From NCBI GenBank assembly GCA_019638025.1, contig JAHBUO010000013.1, positions 1-48,963 on the forward strand: 48,963 nucleotides of DNA, in the 5' to 3' direction. The position numbers and the translations under genes are program-made. Positions within the stretch are counted from its first letter, which is position 1, and each line of letters begins with the position of its first letter. Source of the stretch: Ignavibacteriaceae bacterium (GTDB taxonomy: Bacteria; Bacteroidota; Ignavibacteria; Ignavibacteriales; Ignavibacteriaceae). Under the pieces are notes generated by a model. That model saw only the letters and a list, made by a program, of their open reading frames with translations, was not told the origin of the DNA and did no database searches. Shown piece after piece: positions 15,038 through 25,900 of the stretch.

Positions 15038-16634
15038 CTGTGCCTCGATTAAAAATAACTGTTACTTCTGTTCCTTTATTTGCTTCACTTTTAAAGAGAA
15101 TTTTGGCATTGTGCCCATCTACTATATGTTTTACAATTGCTAAACCTAATCCTGTACTTTGATTATAATATTGTTTCTTCTCGGTTTTTTCAAATGGTTT
15201 AAGTAATCTGTCTACATCCTCTGAAAGTATTCCGATTCCTTTATCAATTATTTTAAGAAATACTTTTTCTTCACCGAAGTATCCCGATTCAATTTTAATC
15301 TCCTTCACTTCAGATGAATACTTAATTGAGTTTGAGATAAGATTTATAATCATATCCTGTATTGCATCGGCATCAATATTTACGATAAGTCTCTCGTTAT
15401 AAAGATTAGTTTGAAGCGTGAATCCATTTATCTCAAGCTGGTATTCCATAATGCCAATTGAAGCTTTAATGACTTCTGTTAAATCAGTCTCATGGAGATG
15501 GTATTCCTTAATTCCTTTCTCTATCTTCGCAGTATTTAGCACATTATCAATTAATCTATTAAGCCGTTGTGCTTCGCCATGAATAATGCTTAGATATTTT
15601 TCTTGCTTTTCCCGTTCCATTTGTGGAGACGATTCCAATATCTCGGTGAACATTTTTATTGAAGTTAAAGGTGTTTTTAAATCGTGAGAAACAGTTGCGA
15701 CAAACAAAGATTTTAATTCATTCAACTCCAGAAGCTTTTTAGTCTCTTCTTCTGATTGCATTAAGGTTTTCATTAACTCAATTTTTTCTATCACGATAGT
15801 TGAGTGATTTAATAAACCATTTATAACATCGATATCTTCTCGAATATAAATTTGGTCTGACTTTTTCTTTCCAATTATTAGAAAACCTAATATTTCGCCA
15901 TTCACACTTAATATCGGGAAAAGGAGTTTTACTCCTATAACGTCAAATAATTCTTTGTCTGAAGTTAGAAATTCGTTGTCTGATTCAACCCAACCTCTTA
16001 CAAATTGTGGAGTATTAATTTTATTACTATGAAGAGTTTTACAAATATACCTTACTTCATCTTCATCGGTAACATTATTCATTATAATTCCGGTGATACC
16101 TTCAGCTTTATTACACTTACAGTAAATTATTTTTTCCGGACTCATAATTTTTGAGACTTCATCTAAAAGAGTATTGATTATAGTATCTACATTATATAGG
16201 GTGTTAATTTGCTGAACAAATTTCTTTTCAACTTTTTGATAGTTGTATTTTACTCTGTAGAAGTACTTGTCAATAATTTGCTGCAATTTCAATCTGAGGG
16301 GTTCAAAAATCAGAGCTGTGATTATTGCCGCTAAAGCAGGAATCCAATTGGTTGAATCTTTATTAATATTGCCAAGAATTACAGCTGTCATTCCTACAAT
16401 TATTAAGTAAAACCCGAGAGTTATTACGAGTGTTATCGAATAAATAGTGGTTCGCTTAAAAATTAAATCGATATCAAAGACATGGTACTTTTTGATTGCA
16501 AGCGAAAAAGTTATAGGTATCGAGGTTGATGTTAAAAGAATGAACTCTTCAGGGACCAACGGATGAGATGTAAAAGTCTGCGGTAGTAGCCATAAGAATA
16601 GGAACGAAAGTGGTCCTATTAAGGTTCCAATCAT
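15015..16634 (-). CDS. Membrane histidine kinase, 3' part of a frameshifted gene
   Basis: This part encodes 539 residues and holds the output half of the kinase. It starts with transmembrane segments (GPLSFLFLWLLP, then about 57-89 and 96-110) containing the FDIDLIF...TTIYS stretch typical of a multi-TM kinase family. A GAF-like region follows (about 140-290). The HisKA box SHDLKTPL has His317; the ATPase domain shows NLISNSIKYS, IDKGIGI and STGLGLAIVKH. The reading frame stays open upstream of the first ATG to the T run at 16677-16683 and matches the missing continuation of the upstream fragment (NSKNVVERKKLKLI). Removing one T joins both into one 819-residue protein. The ATG at 16634 lacks a good ribosome site, so this is unlikely to be a natural start. 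It overlaps the regulator gene by 23 bases. Confidence 0.85.
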   Translation of the reverse strand: MIGTLIGPLSFLFLWLLPQTFTSHPLVPEEFILLTSTSIPITFSLAIKKYHVFDIDLIFKRTTIYSITLVITLGFYLIIVGMTAVILGNINKDSTNWIPALAAIITALIFEPLRLKLQQIIDKYFYRVKYNYQKVEKKFVQQINTLYNVDTIINTLLDEVSKIMSPEKIIYCKCNKAEGITGIIMNNVTDEDEVRYICKTLHSNKINTPQFVRGWVESDNEFLTSDKELFDVIGVKLLFPILSVNGEILGFLIIGKKKSDQIYIREDIDVINGLLNHSTIVIEKIELMKTLMQSEEETKKLLELNELKSLFVATVSHDLKTPLTSIKMFTEILESSPQMEREKQEKYLSIIHGEAQRLNRLIDNVLNTAKIEKGIKEYHLHETDLTEVIKASIGIMEYQLEINGFTLQTNLYNERLIVNIDADAIQDMIINLISNSIKYSSEVKEIKIESGYFGEEKVFLKIIDKGIGILSEDVDRLLKPFEKTEKKQYYNQSTGLGLAIVKHIVDGHNAKILFKSEANKGTEVTVIFNRGTDEKSINN

Positions 16635-16674
16635 AATTAATTTAAGTTTCTTCCGTTCGACTACATTTTTTGAG

Positions 16675-17475
16675 TTAAAAAAATGAATGGAGAAAATTAA
16701 AAATACTTATCAAAACAATTACTGCGAAGAGACTCCTACATACATCAAATAAAAAAATATATTGACGGAAATAATTTAGCGAAATGTCATTTTGTGCCGC
16801 TAAGAAAAGAAAAGATAAGACTACGCCCATTAAAACAGCCAACGTATATAATGGAAGAAGGACAAATTTATAATGTTTCCATTTTATTACCGGAAAGATT
16901 AACGTAAAATGGAAGAAGAAAATCGGGATTAGGGAATAAGCGAAATGAAATAATCCCCTAACAAGCGAACCACTCCCTTGAGGTTCGAGATTATATTTCC
17001 CCCATGTCGTCGTCATTAAAACAAAAATTGAAATTATCAAAAAGTGAAGGATTAGTGCTGCATAATCATTAGATGAAGGTTTAAACAAAACAATGAATGC
17101 AAAGACGAGAAATAGTAGTGCAGTTATAAGTAGGATAAATTGATAGTTAAAACTATAATGTGCTGCCAGTCTGATAATTTTCTCAACTTCAATACCATTT
17201 TGAGAAATTAGTAACTTTGCCTCCTCTCCAATATTTAATCCATCACAAACAAACTCAATATCTTCAATAGTGGTAACTCTAAACTGATTAAGCTTGAGAA
17301 TTATTGCTCCTTTACCATTAAGAATATTTTCATTTTGGATTATTACATAACCGTCTGATGAGATTAGGCTAAAAGGGAGTGCGGCTTTTTGATTAATTTG
17401 ATAAAGCCCCGCCGCACTGATAATTATCAGCCCGACGCAAAAAAAGAGATAGAGCCTACGTCGATATAAGAGCAT
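16675..17475 (-). CDS. Membrane histidine kinase, 5' sensor part of a frameshifted gene
   Basis: This part encodes 266 residues with no kinase domain. It has a signal anchor (8-27), a PDZ-like extracytoplasmic region (about 30-105, with LNQFRVTTIEDIEF and EVEKIIRLA), then about five transmembrane helices (112-131, 139-158, 175-195, 203-224, 238-260). It ends abruptly at LHSFF then TAA inside a run of seven T. One base fewer would let it read on into the 3' part, as LHSFFNSKNVVERKKL, a sequence expected for this sensor family. It is therefore the N-terminal half of a single sensor kinase and not a separate gene. The ribosome site is weak. The cause may be a true mutation, a sequencing error in the homopolymer, or slippage-dependent expression. 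Confidence 0.8.
   Translation of the reverse strand: MLLYRRRLYLFFCVGLIIISAAGLYQINQKAALPFSLISSDGYVIIQNENILNGKGAIILKLNQFRVTTIEDIEFVCDGLNIGEEAKLLISQNGIEVEKIIRLAAHYSFNYQFILLITALLFLVFAFIVLFKPSSNDYAALILHFLIISIFVLMTTTWGKYNLEPQGSGSLVRGLFHFAYSLIPIFFFHFTLIFPVIKWKHYKFVLLPLYTLAVLMGVVLSFLFLAAQNDISLNYFRQYIFLFDVCRSLFAVIVLISIFNFLHSFF
16677..16683 (-). other. Seven-T run, frameshift site of the split histidine kinase
   Basis: On the coding strand the junction reads TCA TTT TTT TAA, giving a stop inside the run of seven T. With six T the frame continues as Phe-Phe-Asn-Ser-Lys, in perfect register with the kinase half. The two halves are therefore one base apart. Confidence 0.8.
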
Positions 17476-17530
17476 CGATTAGAACTCGAAGTTTATTTAA
17501 TTATTTTATTTCGCCAAACTTAATGAAATA

Positions 17531-20500
17531 TCAACCTAAATATTGATTAATTTTTTCCAACAATTCGAAAGCTTCAAATGGTTTTGAAAGATAATCATCA
17601 CAACCTGATTCGTTCGTTTTCTGCCTGTCTTCGGGGAATGCGTGCCCTGTAACTGCAATAATCGGAATTTTCGGGTTTTTATTTCCGCTTCTGATAATTT
17701 TGGTAACTTCAAGTCCGTTCATTCCGCCACGCAATGAGATGTCCATCAATATTAAATCATAATCATTTTCTTCAAATGCTTTTAAGGCTTTAGCTCCGCT
17801 TGAAGCAATATCAATATCAAATATTGGGGATAAAATTGACTTCAGATATAGCTGATTTATACCGTCATCTTCAACAATAAGAATTGATGATTTTACTAAT
17901 TCAAGAGTTTTTCTAAAATCAACTTTCTTAATTTCACCGGCTATGTGAGCTGCAGGAGAAGTTGATTTAATCTCTTTTACTCTACTCTTATCGAAAATCA
18001 AAGTGAACTTTGAACCGATGTTTTTCTTTGATTCGATTTTAATTCTGATTTTATTCAAGTCTAAAAACTTTTTAACTAACGAAAGCCCTAAACCAACCCC
18101 TTCATAAGCACGATTGTAGCCGGATTCCTCCTGTGTGTATGGAAGAAAAATGTTAGGCAAATACTCCTCAGAAATTCCGACTCCTGTATCTTCGATATCA
18201 AGAGTTATTTCATTTTTTTCATTTTTAGAAAGAGTTACGTTTACAAAACCTTGCTCCGTAAATTTGACTGCGTTATCAATTATATTAACTATCGATGTTG
18301 TAACCGAATATTCATCTGCAAAAATTTCAAGGTTGCCTATACTCGATTTATATGTTAAAGTAATGTGTTTTTCTAAAGCAATCGGTAAGTACTCATCAAT
18401 CGTATTTTTAATACTTTCAGTAAGATTATAGTTAGCAGGATTAATATTATAATCACCAACCTCTAAGCGTGAATAATTCATTATCAATTCGACAGTCTTC
18501 ATTAACCTTTTAGAAGATATTTCAATTGATGTGAAATATGATTTTTCATCTTCAGAAGCAAAGCGTTCAAAAGTTTCTTTAATAATACTTGTCATTCCAA
18601 GTATACCATTTAATGGGGTTCTGATTTCATGCGACATATTCGCAATGAATGCATCCTTTAATCGATTTGCACGCTCTGCTGCATCACGTGCTTCAATTAA
18701 TTCAACTTCTGAATTTTTTCGCGCAGTAATATCAGTAAAAGTAACTACAACTTGTGTTAGTTCATTTAAATCATCAAACTCCGGATATGCATTTATTTGA
18801 ACCCAAACTCTGTTACGTGTTAAAGGATTATTTATTCCAAAGGTACTATAATTGACGGGCTGCTTAGTCGATATAACCTTGTTTACCGGAAAATCTTCAA
18901 CTAAGACCGGTTCACCAACCTCATTCACAAAACGCCATTCCGGATGATAAGCGCTTCTCCCCTCCATTTGTGCAGGTGTTAAGCCTAATAGCTCACAAGC
19001 TTCTTGATTGTAGAGAATTATTGAAGTATCCGGAGCGTGCACAACTACACCCGCATGAAGATTATTAATCAGTTGTCTATACTTTCTTTCATTATCACGT
19101 AATGCCTGCTCTGATTTTTTCCGCTCAGTTATATCTTCTTTTACGGCAAGATAATGTGAAAAATTTCCATTATCGTCTTTGATGGGAGATATTGATGTAA
19201 ATTCCCAGAATAGCTCCCCATTCTTCTTTTTATTATGGAATTCCCCTTTCCACTCTTGTCCGCTACTTATTGTCTCCCAAAGTTTTTTATACGAATCACT
19301 CGGCAGTTCACCCGAACTAAAAATTCTTGGATTTTTACCCAATAATTCTTCGGGGGAATAACCAGTAACTTGAAAAGTTCTGCTATTAGCATATTCGATA
19401 TTCCCATTCAAATCAGTAATAACAATAGAAACCGGACTCTGCTCTACCGCTCTTGATAGCTGAATAATTTTTTCTTCAGCTTTTTTTCTCTCGGAAATAT
19501 CGCGTACAATTAATTGAACCGCATCTTCATTATTGAAAGTAATTGGAGTTGCTTTAACTTCTACATCAACAACTTGTCCGTTCGATAAAATGAATTTTTC
19601 CTCAGCAATTGGGAGTGTAACTTTTTCGTTCTGAGTTTTTTGAATTCGTACTTTAACCATTTCGAGTGAATCCGGATGAACATACTGAATTACCGACTGC
19701 CCAAGCAAATCTTCCGGTTTAGAGACTTGCATTAATTTAAGAGTCGCATTATTAAGAAATACTATCTTCCCTTTTGCATAAATTGCTATCGCATCGGGTG
19801 AATCCTCAACAAGTTTTCTATATTTTTCTTCACTCTCACGCATCAATGTTTCTGCTTTTTTTCTCTCTGTGATGTCATGAATAATAGAGTGGAGATGCGC
19901 TTTACCATCTATGTCAATTCTACTGCTGAATACTTCTACGTCTCTGAGTGTTCCATCAGCCAGTTTATGTGCAAACTCAAAACGAACACGCCTTTTTGTG
20001 AGAACTTCATTTACAGCGTCTCTAATTTGTTCCTGAGGTAGTGGATTTATATCAGAAAGTTTCATAGATTTAAGTTGTTCGCGAGTCCAACCATAAAATT
20101 CACTCGCAGCCTGATTTGCATCTAAGATTTTTCCGGTTTCAGTATCAATAAATAATTTTACTGCGGAGTGTTCTTCAAAGAGTGTTTTATAACGTTGTTC
20201 ACTATGTTGAAGAGCAATTTCAGCTGTTTTTCGTTGGGTGTTATCTCTTTGTGTTCCCCAATTTCCGGTAAGGTACTTACCTTTAACTACACCTAAAACA
20301 CTATTTAGAAAGTATTTTACATTCCCTTCATTATCAAACTCGATTGTTTCTTCATTATCAATTTGGTAATGTTTACTTATAAATTCTTTTGTAGTGTTAT
20401 AATTAACCTCACTAATTTCATTTCCGTAAAGTTCAAATAAAGATTTTCCAATCAACTCTTCGTGAGTTTTGTAACCATACATTTTTGCCTGTGCAAGATT

Positions 20501-22858
20501 ACATTCGCGTATCACACCTTTTTTAATTATTAATTCAATTTGTTCTTCGACCGGGAGCGTTGTATCGATAGGTGGATTATACTCTATAAAATAAATACCT
20601 TCATTACTTCGTTCAACAAAATTTTGATATTCGGATTTAGTTTCAAATAATTCCTCTTTAGTCTTTTTCCATTCGGTAATGTCAACATCGGTTCCTTGAA
20701 GTCCAATTAATATGCCTTCGTCATCATAGATTGGAAATCCGTTAGTAAGTACCCAGATTACCTCTCCCCCTTTAGTCTGAATTTTATTTTCATAATTAGT
20801 AAACTGCTCACCGGCTTTGATGAACTTCATCGTATTTTCGATAAATTCTTGCTTCCCCTCTTCTGGGTGAAGGTCAAAGTAATGGAGTTTATTTATTATT
20901 TCATCTTGGGTGTAACCATAAACTGCCTCACACACACTACTAACAAAAGTGTATAATCCATTTAAATCAACTCCCCATGTTACGGTACGGCTTCTTAATG
21001 CAAGTTCGTTGTATCTAAAGTTACTCTCATTAAGGTCAGCTAGTGTTCTTTTATGATCTTCAATTTCGTTCGATAAATCATCGATAATGTTTAAAGTAGC
21101 TTTACGCGCAATTCTTAACTCTGCATTCTTTTTACGTAGTTCTTCATTAATTTTTTTCTGTTCTTCATTAAAAAGTTGGAGTCCTTTTTCATAATTTTTT
21201 CTATCTGTAATATCACGAGCATAAACTACAATACTTTCATATTCACCGGTTAATCCCTTTACCGGATTAAAGCCGTATTCAACAAAAAAGTCTTCTTCTC
21301 TGAGATTATAACTTTTTTCAATTTTGAATATTTCACCATTTAATGCACGCTTGAAATATCTTTCCCATTCTGAAATAAAATTCGGGAAAGGAGTATTTTT
21401 GAAAATAGAATCTCCTTTTGCCGGATATTCACCGGTCTGGATAAATATATAATTAGTATATGTCTCGTTTCCATAAAGGAGGTTATAGTTTTTATCAATT
21501 GCCCAAATTCGATCCTGGTTACTGTTAAGGACCGTAAGAAGTTTCTGTTCTGATTCGATTAAAGAGTTTTCTGCCCGTTTACGCTCTGTAATGTCAGTCG
21601 CAAAATCGGCTAATCGGGAGACGAGTTCGATATCATGTTCATCGTAATCAGTTTCTTTATTACCTACACCAAGAATTGAAATAACTTTATCATTTCTAAA
21701 AACAGGAACAACAAGCTCCCTAATTACCGGTGCATGCCCTTCAGGTAAACCTTTTCTGTGTGGAAGGTTTGCATAATCATTATGAATAATCGGTTGCCTT
21801 GCTTTAACACAGTCAACCCAAACTCCGGCTTGGCTTATATTATAATGTGAACCTTTTCCTTCGGCAGTACACATTGTTTTGACCGTATTTGTTGACCACA
21901 TCTGCAGCAAGAGGGTTTCTTGGTCTGCTTCAACAAAGTGATAGAAACCGATTTTACTATTAGTTAGTACCTCAGCTTCATCAAGAAACTTTTGCATGAA
22001 TGCGTCTAGGTCCGATTTGTAGGAGTATTCTACAAGTCTAATTCTTGCGGCATCAAGAAGTGTAATTCTTTTCTTTTCTGAGATATCAGCAATATTTCCA
22101 TAGATTTTCACGACTTTGTTTTTTTCGAAAATCGGTTTCGCCATCGTTCTAACCCATAAATTATTTCCCCTTTTTGTAATGAATGGGAATTCTAAATCGT
22201 ATGGGATACCTTCATTTATACATTTTTGAAAAGCTTCGAAAATTATTTCTCGGTCTTTCTCATAATAGCAAGGCAGACTTGCTTCGATAAGTTGATCGGA
22301 CTCATTCGGAATTGAAAATGGTTCAATCTCGTGAATTCGATAGGTTTCTTCGGTCCATGTAATTTTGTCTGTACTGACATCATACACCCAACCTCCGACT
22401 TGCGAAATTTTTTCAGCATGATTTAATAAAATATCTCTTTTAAGAATTTCCCCTTCCTTTAAAACTCTGTCGGTAATATCTTGAATGGTTAATAATATCC
22501 CTCTAAGATTAGAATTTTGCAATGCATCTGTCAACTTTCCAAAAACTGTCTTATCATGTCCATTAATATCGATTAAGCGATATTCAAAACTTCTTCTTTT
22601 AATTTTCGGAGAAAGTATCTCTAAGAATAATTTCTGAACTTCCTTTAAATCTTCTTCGTGTACAAATCCGAAAATGTTTTTACCGATACACTCTTCAACT
22701 TTATACCCGAGTACTTGAGTAACTGAAGGATTTACAAACTTGATTACACCTGTATCGTCAAGTAAAAATATTACATCTGAAATATTCTCAATTAAAGAAC
22801 TTAAGGATTTCAAACCAAAAGAGTCTGAATACTCCCCTGTCACATTTTTTTTAGACAT
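17531..22858 (-). CDS. Giant hybrid histidine kinase: PAS2-GAF-PAS7-HisKA-HATPase-REC
   Basis: The protein has 1775 residues with no transmembrane segment, so it is cytoplasmic. Domains by eye: PAS at 18-130 and 146-265, GAF at 275-425, PAS at 433-553, a coiled coil at 555-612, then PAS at 614-730, 742-875, 889-998, 1012-1124, 1134-1246 and 1258-1380, giving nine PAS domains, most ending in DITERK-like turns. HisKA follows with His1410 in MSHEIRTPLNG. The ATPase has NIIDNAVKFT, IEDTGVGI and GVGLGLSLVKK, with an unusual YTQEESGYNRAYEG lid. A C-terminal receiver carries Asp1706 and Lys1759 (SKPF). It should autophosphorylate and pass phosphate to its own receiver, then perhaps onward. It is the last gene of the sensory run, 58 bases after the kinase-less REC-PAS13-GAF gene, which makes a sensor partnership plausible. 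Ligands are unknown. Confidence 0.92.
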   Translation of the reverse strand: MSKKNVTGEYSDSFGLKSLSSLIENISDVIFLLDDTGVIKFVNPSVTQVLGYKVEECIGKNIFGFVHEEDLKEVQKLFLEILSPKIKRRSFEYRLIDINGHDKTVFGKLTDALQNSNLRGILLTIQDITDRVLKEGEILKRDILLNHAEKISQVGGWVYDVSTDKITWTEETYRIHEIEPFSIPNESDQLIEASLPCYYEKDREIIFEAFQKCINEGIPYDLEFPFITKRGNNLWVRTMAKPIFEKNKVVKIYGNIADISEKKRITLLDAARIRLVEYSYKSDLDAFMQKFLDEAEVLTNSKIGFYHFVEADQETLLLQMWSTNTVKTMCTAEGKGSHYNISQAGVWVDCVKARQPIIHNDYANLPHRKGLPEGHAPVIRELVVPVFRNDKVISILGVGNKETDYDEHDIELVSRLADFATDITERKRAENSLIESEQKLLTVLNSNQDRIWAIDKNYNLLYGNETYTNYIFIQTGEYPAKGDSIFKNTPFPNFISEWERYFKRALNGEIFKIEKSYNLREEDFFVEYGFNPVKGLTGEYESIVVYARDITDRKNYEKGLQLFNEEQKKINEELRKKNAELRIARKATLNIIDDLSNEIEDHKRTLADLNESNFRYNELALRSRTVTWGVDLNGLYTFVSSVCEAVYGYTQDEIINKLHYFDLHPEEGKQEFIENTMKFIKAGEQFTNYENKIQTKGGEVIWVLTNGFPIYDDEGILIGLQGTDVDITEWKKTKEELFETKSEYQNFVERSNEGIYFIEYNPPIDTTLPVEEQIELIIKKGVIRECNLAQAKMYGYKTHEELIGKSLFELYGNEISEVNYNTTKEFISKHYQIDNEETIEFDNEGNVKYFLNSVLGVVKGKYLTGNWGTQRDNTQRKTAEIALQHSEQRYKTLFEEHSAVKLFIDTETGKILDANQAASEFYGWTREQLKSMKLSDINPLPQEQIRDAVNEVLTKRRVRFEFAHKLADGTLRDVEVFSSRIDIDGKAHLHSIIHDITERKKAETLMRESEEKYRKLVEDSPDAIAIYAKGKIVFLNNATLKLMQVSKPEDLLGQSVIQYVHPDSLEMVKVRIQKTQNEKVTLPIAEEKFILSNGQVVDVEVKATPITFNNEDAVQLIVRDISERKKAEEKIIQLSRAVEQSPVSIVITDLNGNIEYANSRTFQVTGYSPEELLGKNPRIFSSGELPSDSYKKLWETISSGQEWKGEFHNKKKNGELFWEFTSISPIKDDNGNFSHYLAVKEDITERKKSEQALRDNERKYRQLINNLHAGVVVHAPDTSIILYNQEACELLGLTPAQMEGRSAYHPEWRFVNEVGEPVLVEDFPVNKVISTKQPVNYSTFGINNPLTRNRVWVQINAYPEFDDLNELTQVVVTFTDITARKNSEVELIEARDAAERANRLKDAFIANMSHEIRTPLNGILGMTSIIKETFERFASEDEKSYFTSIEISSKRLMKTVELIMNYSRLEVGDYNINPANYNLTESIKNTIDEYLPIALEKHITLTYKSSIGNLEIFADEYSVTTSIVNIIDNAVKFTEQGFVNVTLSKNEKNEITLDIEDTGVGISEEYLPNIFLPYTQEESGYNRAYEGVGLGLSLVKKFLDLNKIRIKIESKKNIGSKFTLIFDKSRVKEIKSTSPAAHIAGEIKKVDFRKTLELVKSSILIVEDDGINQLYLKSILSPIFDIDIASSGAKALKAFEENDYDLILMDISLRGGMNGLEVTKIIRSGNKNPKIPIIAVTGHAFPEDRQKTNESGCDDYLSKPFEAFELLEKINQYLG

Positions 22859-22916
22859 AATAAGCTCGATTTCTAATTTTTTTATATAGTACTACTATTT
22901 TCGCAAAAACTTTGAT

Positions 22917-25900
22917 TTAGTTAACATCGTCTATTTGATATTTCGGTTTTGCTCCATGTTTAATAAGGAGCTCATTAATTTCTTGTTTAAGTTCAAGCAT
23001 TTTGTTCTCTCTACCCACCATTAGTTTGTTAAACCGATTTAACTCCTCAAATTGATTTACAAGTTCAGATTCGGCAGCTTTTAGTTCTGTAATGTCCTGA
23101 ACAATTGTATATCTTACTTTTTTATCTTGAAGAAGAATTATTTCTCCCGAGATAAGAACATTCTTGGCTTCACCCGATTTTGTGAATAAAATAGTTTCAG
23201 CATTTATTACTCGACCATCCCGGTCAACTTTTTCAAGAAGTTTATTCCTCGATTCTTCCGAAAATAATCCAAGTTCCATCGGATTTTTTCCTAATGCTTC
23301 TTCCGGTGTATAACCAAAGAATTTGTAAAATGCTTCGTTAAGCTCAATATACTTTCCGGTTTCTAATTCGCTTAAGCCGGCGGGGAATGGATTTAGGTAA
23401 AATACTTTTGAGAATTTCTCTTCGGAATATCTTAATTGTGAAATATCTTTGCTTACACCAAATAATGCCGGTTTACCGTTCCACTCACCGTGAGTAATTC
23501 GCGTTTCTACCGGAATTTCATAACCGGATTTTGTGATTAGCGGAATAGGACAAAACTCTCTTTTCCCTTGAAGCATTTCCCCAACAATCATTTGGGCTTC
23601 GTCTCTTCGATTTTCCGGATGAACCATTAAAACAGATAGGCCCAAAAGCTCTTCACTGCTGTATCCTAATCGGTTATAAACAGATTGATTAACATTAATA
23701 ATATTCCCCGCTTCATCAAGAACAAATAAGAATTCATCAATCGTGTTGTAGAATGTCTCATAATTCTGTTTGATTTGTTGAAGAAGTTTTTCGGCATTCT
23801 TTCTTTCTGTAATATCTCTCCCAACAGATTGATAAGAAATTATATTTCCCTCATGATTAAAGAAAGCTCTGTTTGTCCACTCCTGCCAATATTCTTTACC
23901 GTCGGGGGCTAAATAGAATTGCTCATAAGTGGAAATAGGGTTTTCAAAATTTATTTTTTGAAATTCATTCTTTAGAATTTCCACATGTTCTTTGGGAATG
24001 AAGTCCGTGAATTTTAATCCAATTAATTCTTGAGGTGTTCTACCGGTTATATCAGCCAGAGCATTATTTACAAATGTTAGAGTGTAATCAGGAGCAAATG
24101 TTGAGACATAAACAGGCAAGTCTGCCGCAAGAGTTCGATATCTTTCTTCGCTCTTTCTTATTGCTTCTTCGGCAATTTTTTGCTCGGTTAGGTCTATATT
24201 AAATCCCGTAATTCCGATAATTTTCTTCCCATCTTTAATCGGTGAGACGATGCTCTGAAAATATCTCGGCTTATTATTTATACTATAAATAACTTCTTCA
24301 TTTACAATTTCACCCCGCATTGCTCGTTCATTATTACTTAACCAAAGATTTAATTGGTCGGCCGATACAATAGAATCTTGTGGAGTTTTACCAACTAGGC
24401 TTCCCCAATGATCAACTAAAGCTTCGTTTTCAAGAATGCAAACTCCCCTCATATCTCTTACCCAAATTTCAAACGGAGCAGTATCAACCAAAGTTCTTAA
24501 TAAAGATTCGCGCTCTCTTAGTTCAGCCTCAACTCTCTTAGTTTCTGATATTTGATGCTCTAATTCCGCAATATTCTTTTGGGAGAATTCATAAAGCCGA
24601 GCTTTCTCGAGAGCAACAGCAGCGAAGTTCGCAATTGTTTCACATATTTCAACGTTATCATTACTTATTTCAATCTGTTTTGCAGACCCTGCAATCAGAA
24701 CTCCAAGAATTCCTTCAGAAGTTTGTAGCGGCAGATATAGAATTGTGCGAAGTTCCCTTTCTTTACAAATTCTTGCTTCTTCTTCTGTTAAGTCCTCAAA
24801 TTCAGAGTCTCTGATAATCACCGGTTCACCTCTAAACATTGCCCGTTTAATATGAGGATGCTTATCAAGTTCAGCATTTAAAAGAAATTCAGGAAGATTT
24901 TTAGGTAAAGGGGGTGTTGTTGCTTTTAAGACTATATTTTTCCCCTTCAACTGATAAATTGCAGAAGTAGTAAAATCATTTAATGATGCAATACTATCAG
25001 CAGTATTTTGTAGAATTGTCTGTACATCAAGTGTTTTAGATACTTTCTCAGAGATTGCAAGAAGGGCGCTCAATCTTTCGTTTTTACTAACAATTTCTGT
25101 CTCTATTTCTTTACGTTCGGTAATATCTTGTATCGCACCTGTCATACGCACCGGATTTTTATCAGCATCATACTCTAAAGTCCCCAAACCGTGAACCCAT
25201 CGAATTGAGTTATCATTTTTTCTGATAATTCTATATTCCTTATTGAATTCAGTTTTTTGTCTTTTGAAAATTTCAGGCAAATAGGTTGACATTATGTTCA
25301 GATCTTGAGGATGTATTAATGAATACCAACTCTCCACACTCTTTTGATAGCTTTCATCAATTCCGAAAATTTGATTTAACATATCTGAACTTGTCCACGT
25401 GTTTCTTCTTATATCAAAATCATAATAACCTATTCGGGCTGCTTTTTGAGACTCGCTCAACATCAATTCACTCTGCTTTAATTGTTGTGTGTTAATTCTT
25501 TCTTTAGTAACATCTCGCTGAACACCAAAGTGCCCTATAATTCTTTCTTTCTCATCGTATAGGCATATATAATCACCTTCAACAATCATATCAGAGCCGT
25601 CAAATCTTTTTTCTCGTGTGTCGATGTGCAGTTTTCCCTTGTCAAAAAATTCTCGCCAAACTTCTCGGCCGTGTTGAACATCATGAGCGAAGAAATCATT
25701 TGGTGTTAAGGTCAAGAAATCTTCTTCAACTGCTCCGTATTGATCGAGCATAGCTTGGTTAATTTTGGTTATTTTCTGGTGAGCAAAAACATAATCGAGT
25801 ACGGCTTCTTTGTCGACTGAGTCATTCCATTCAACTGGTTCATCCAGCATCATAAAGAAGAAACCATCAATCGATTGCTTAAAGAAGGCTTCAAGTCTTT

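Noticed and set aside
16635..16674. Two separate genes for the membrane kinase, a sensor protein and a kinase
   Set aside because: The sequence continues without loss in the next frame at a seven-T run, and the second part has no ribosome site, so a frameshifted single gene is more likely.
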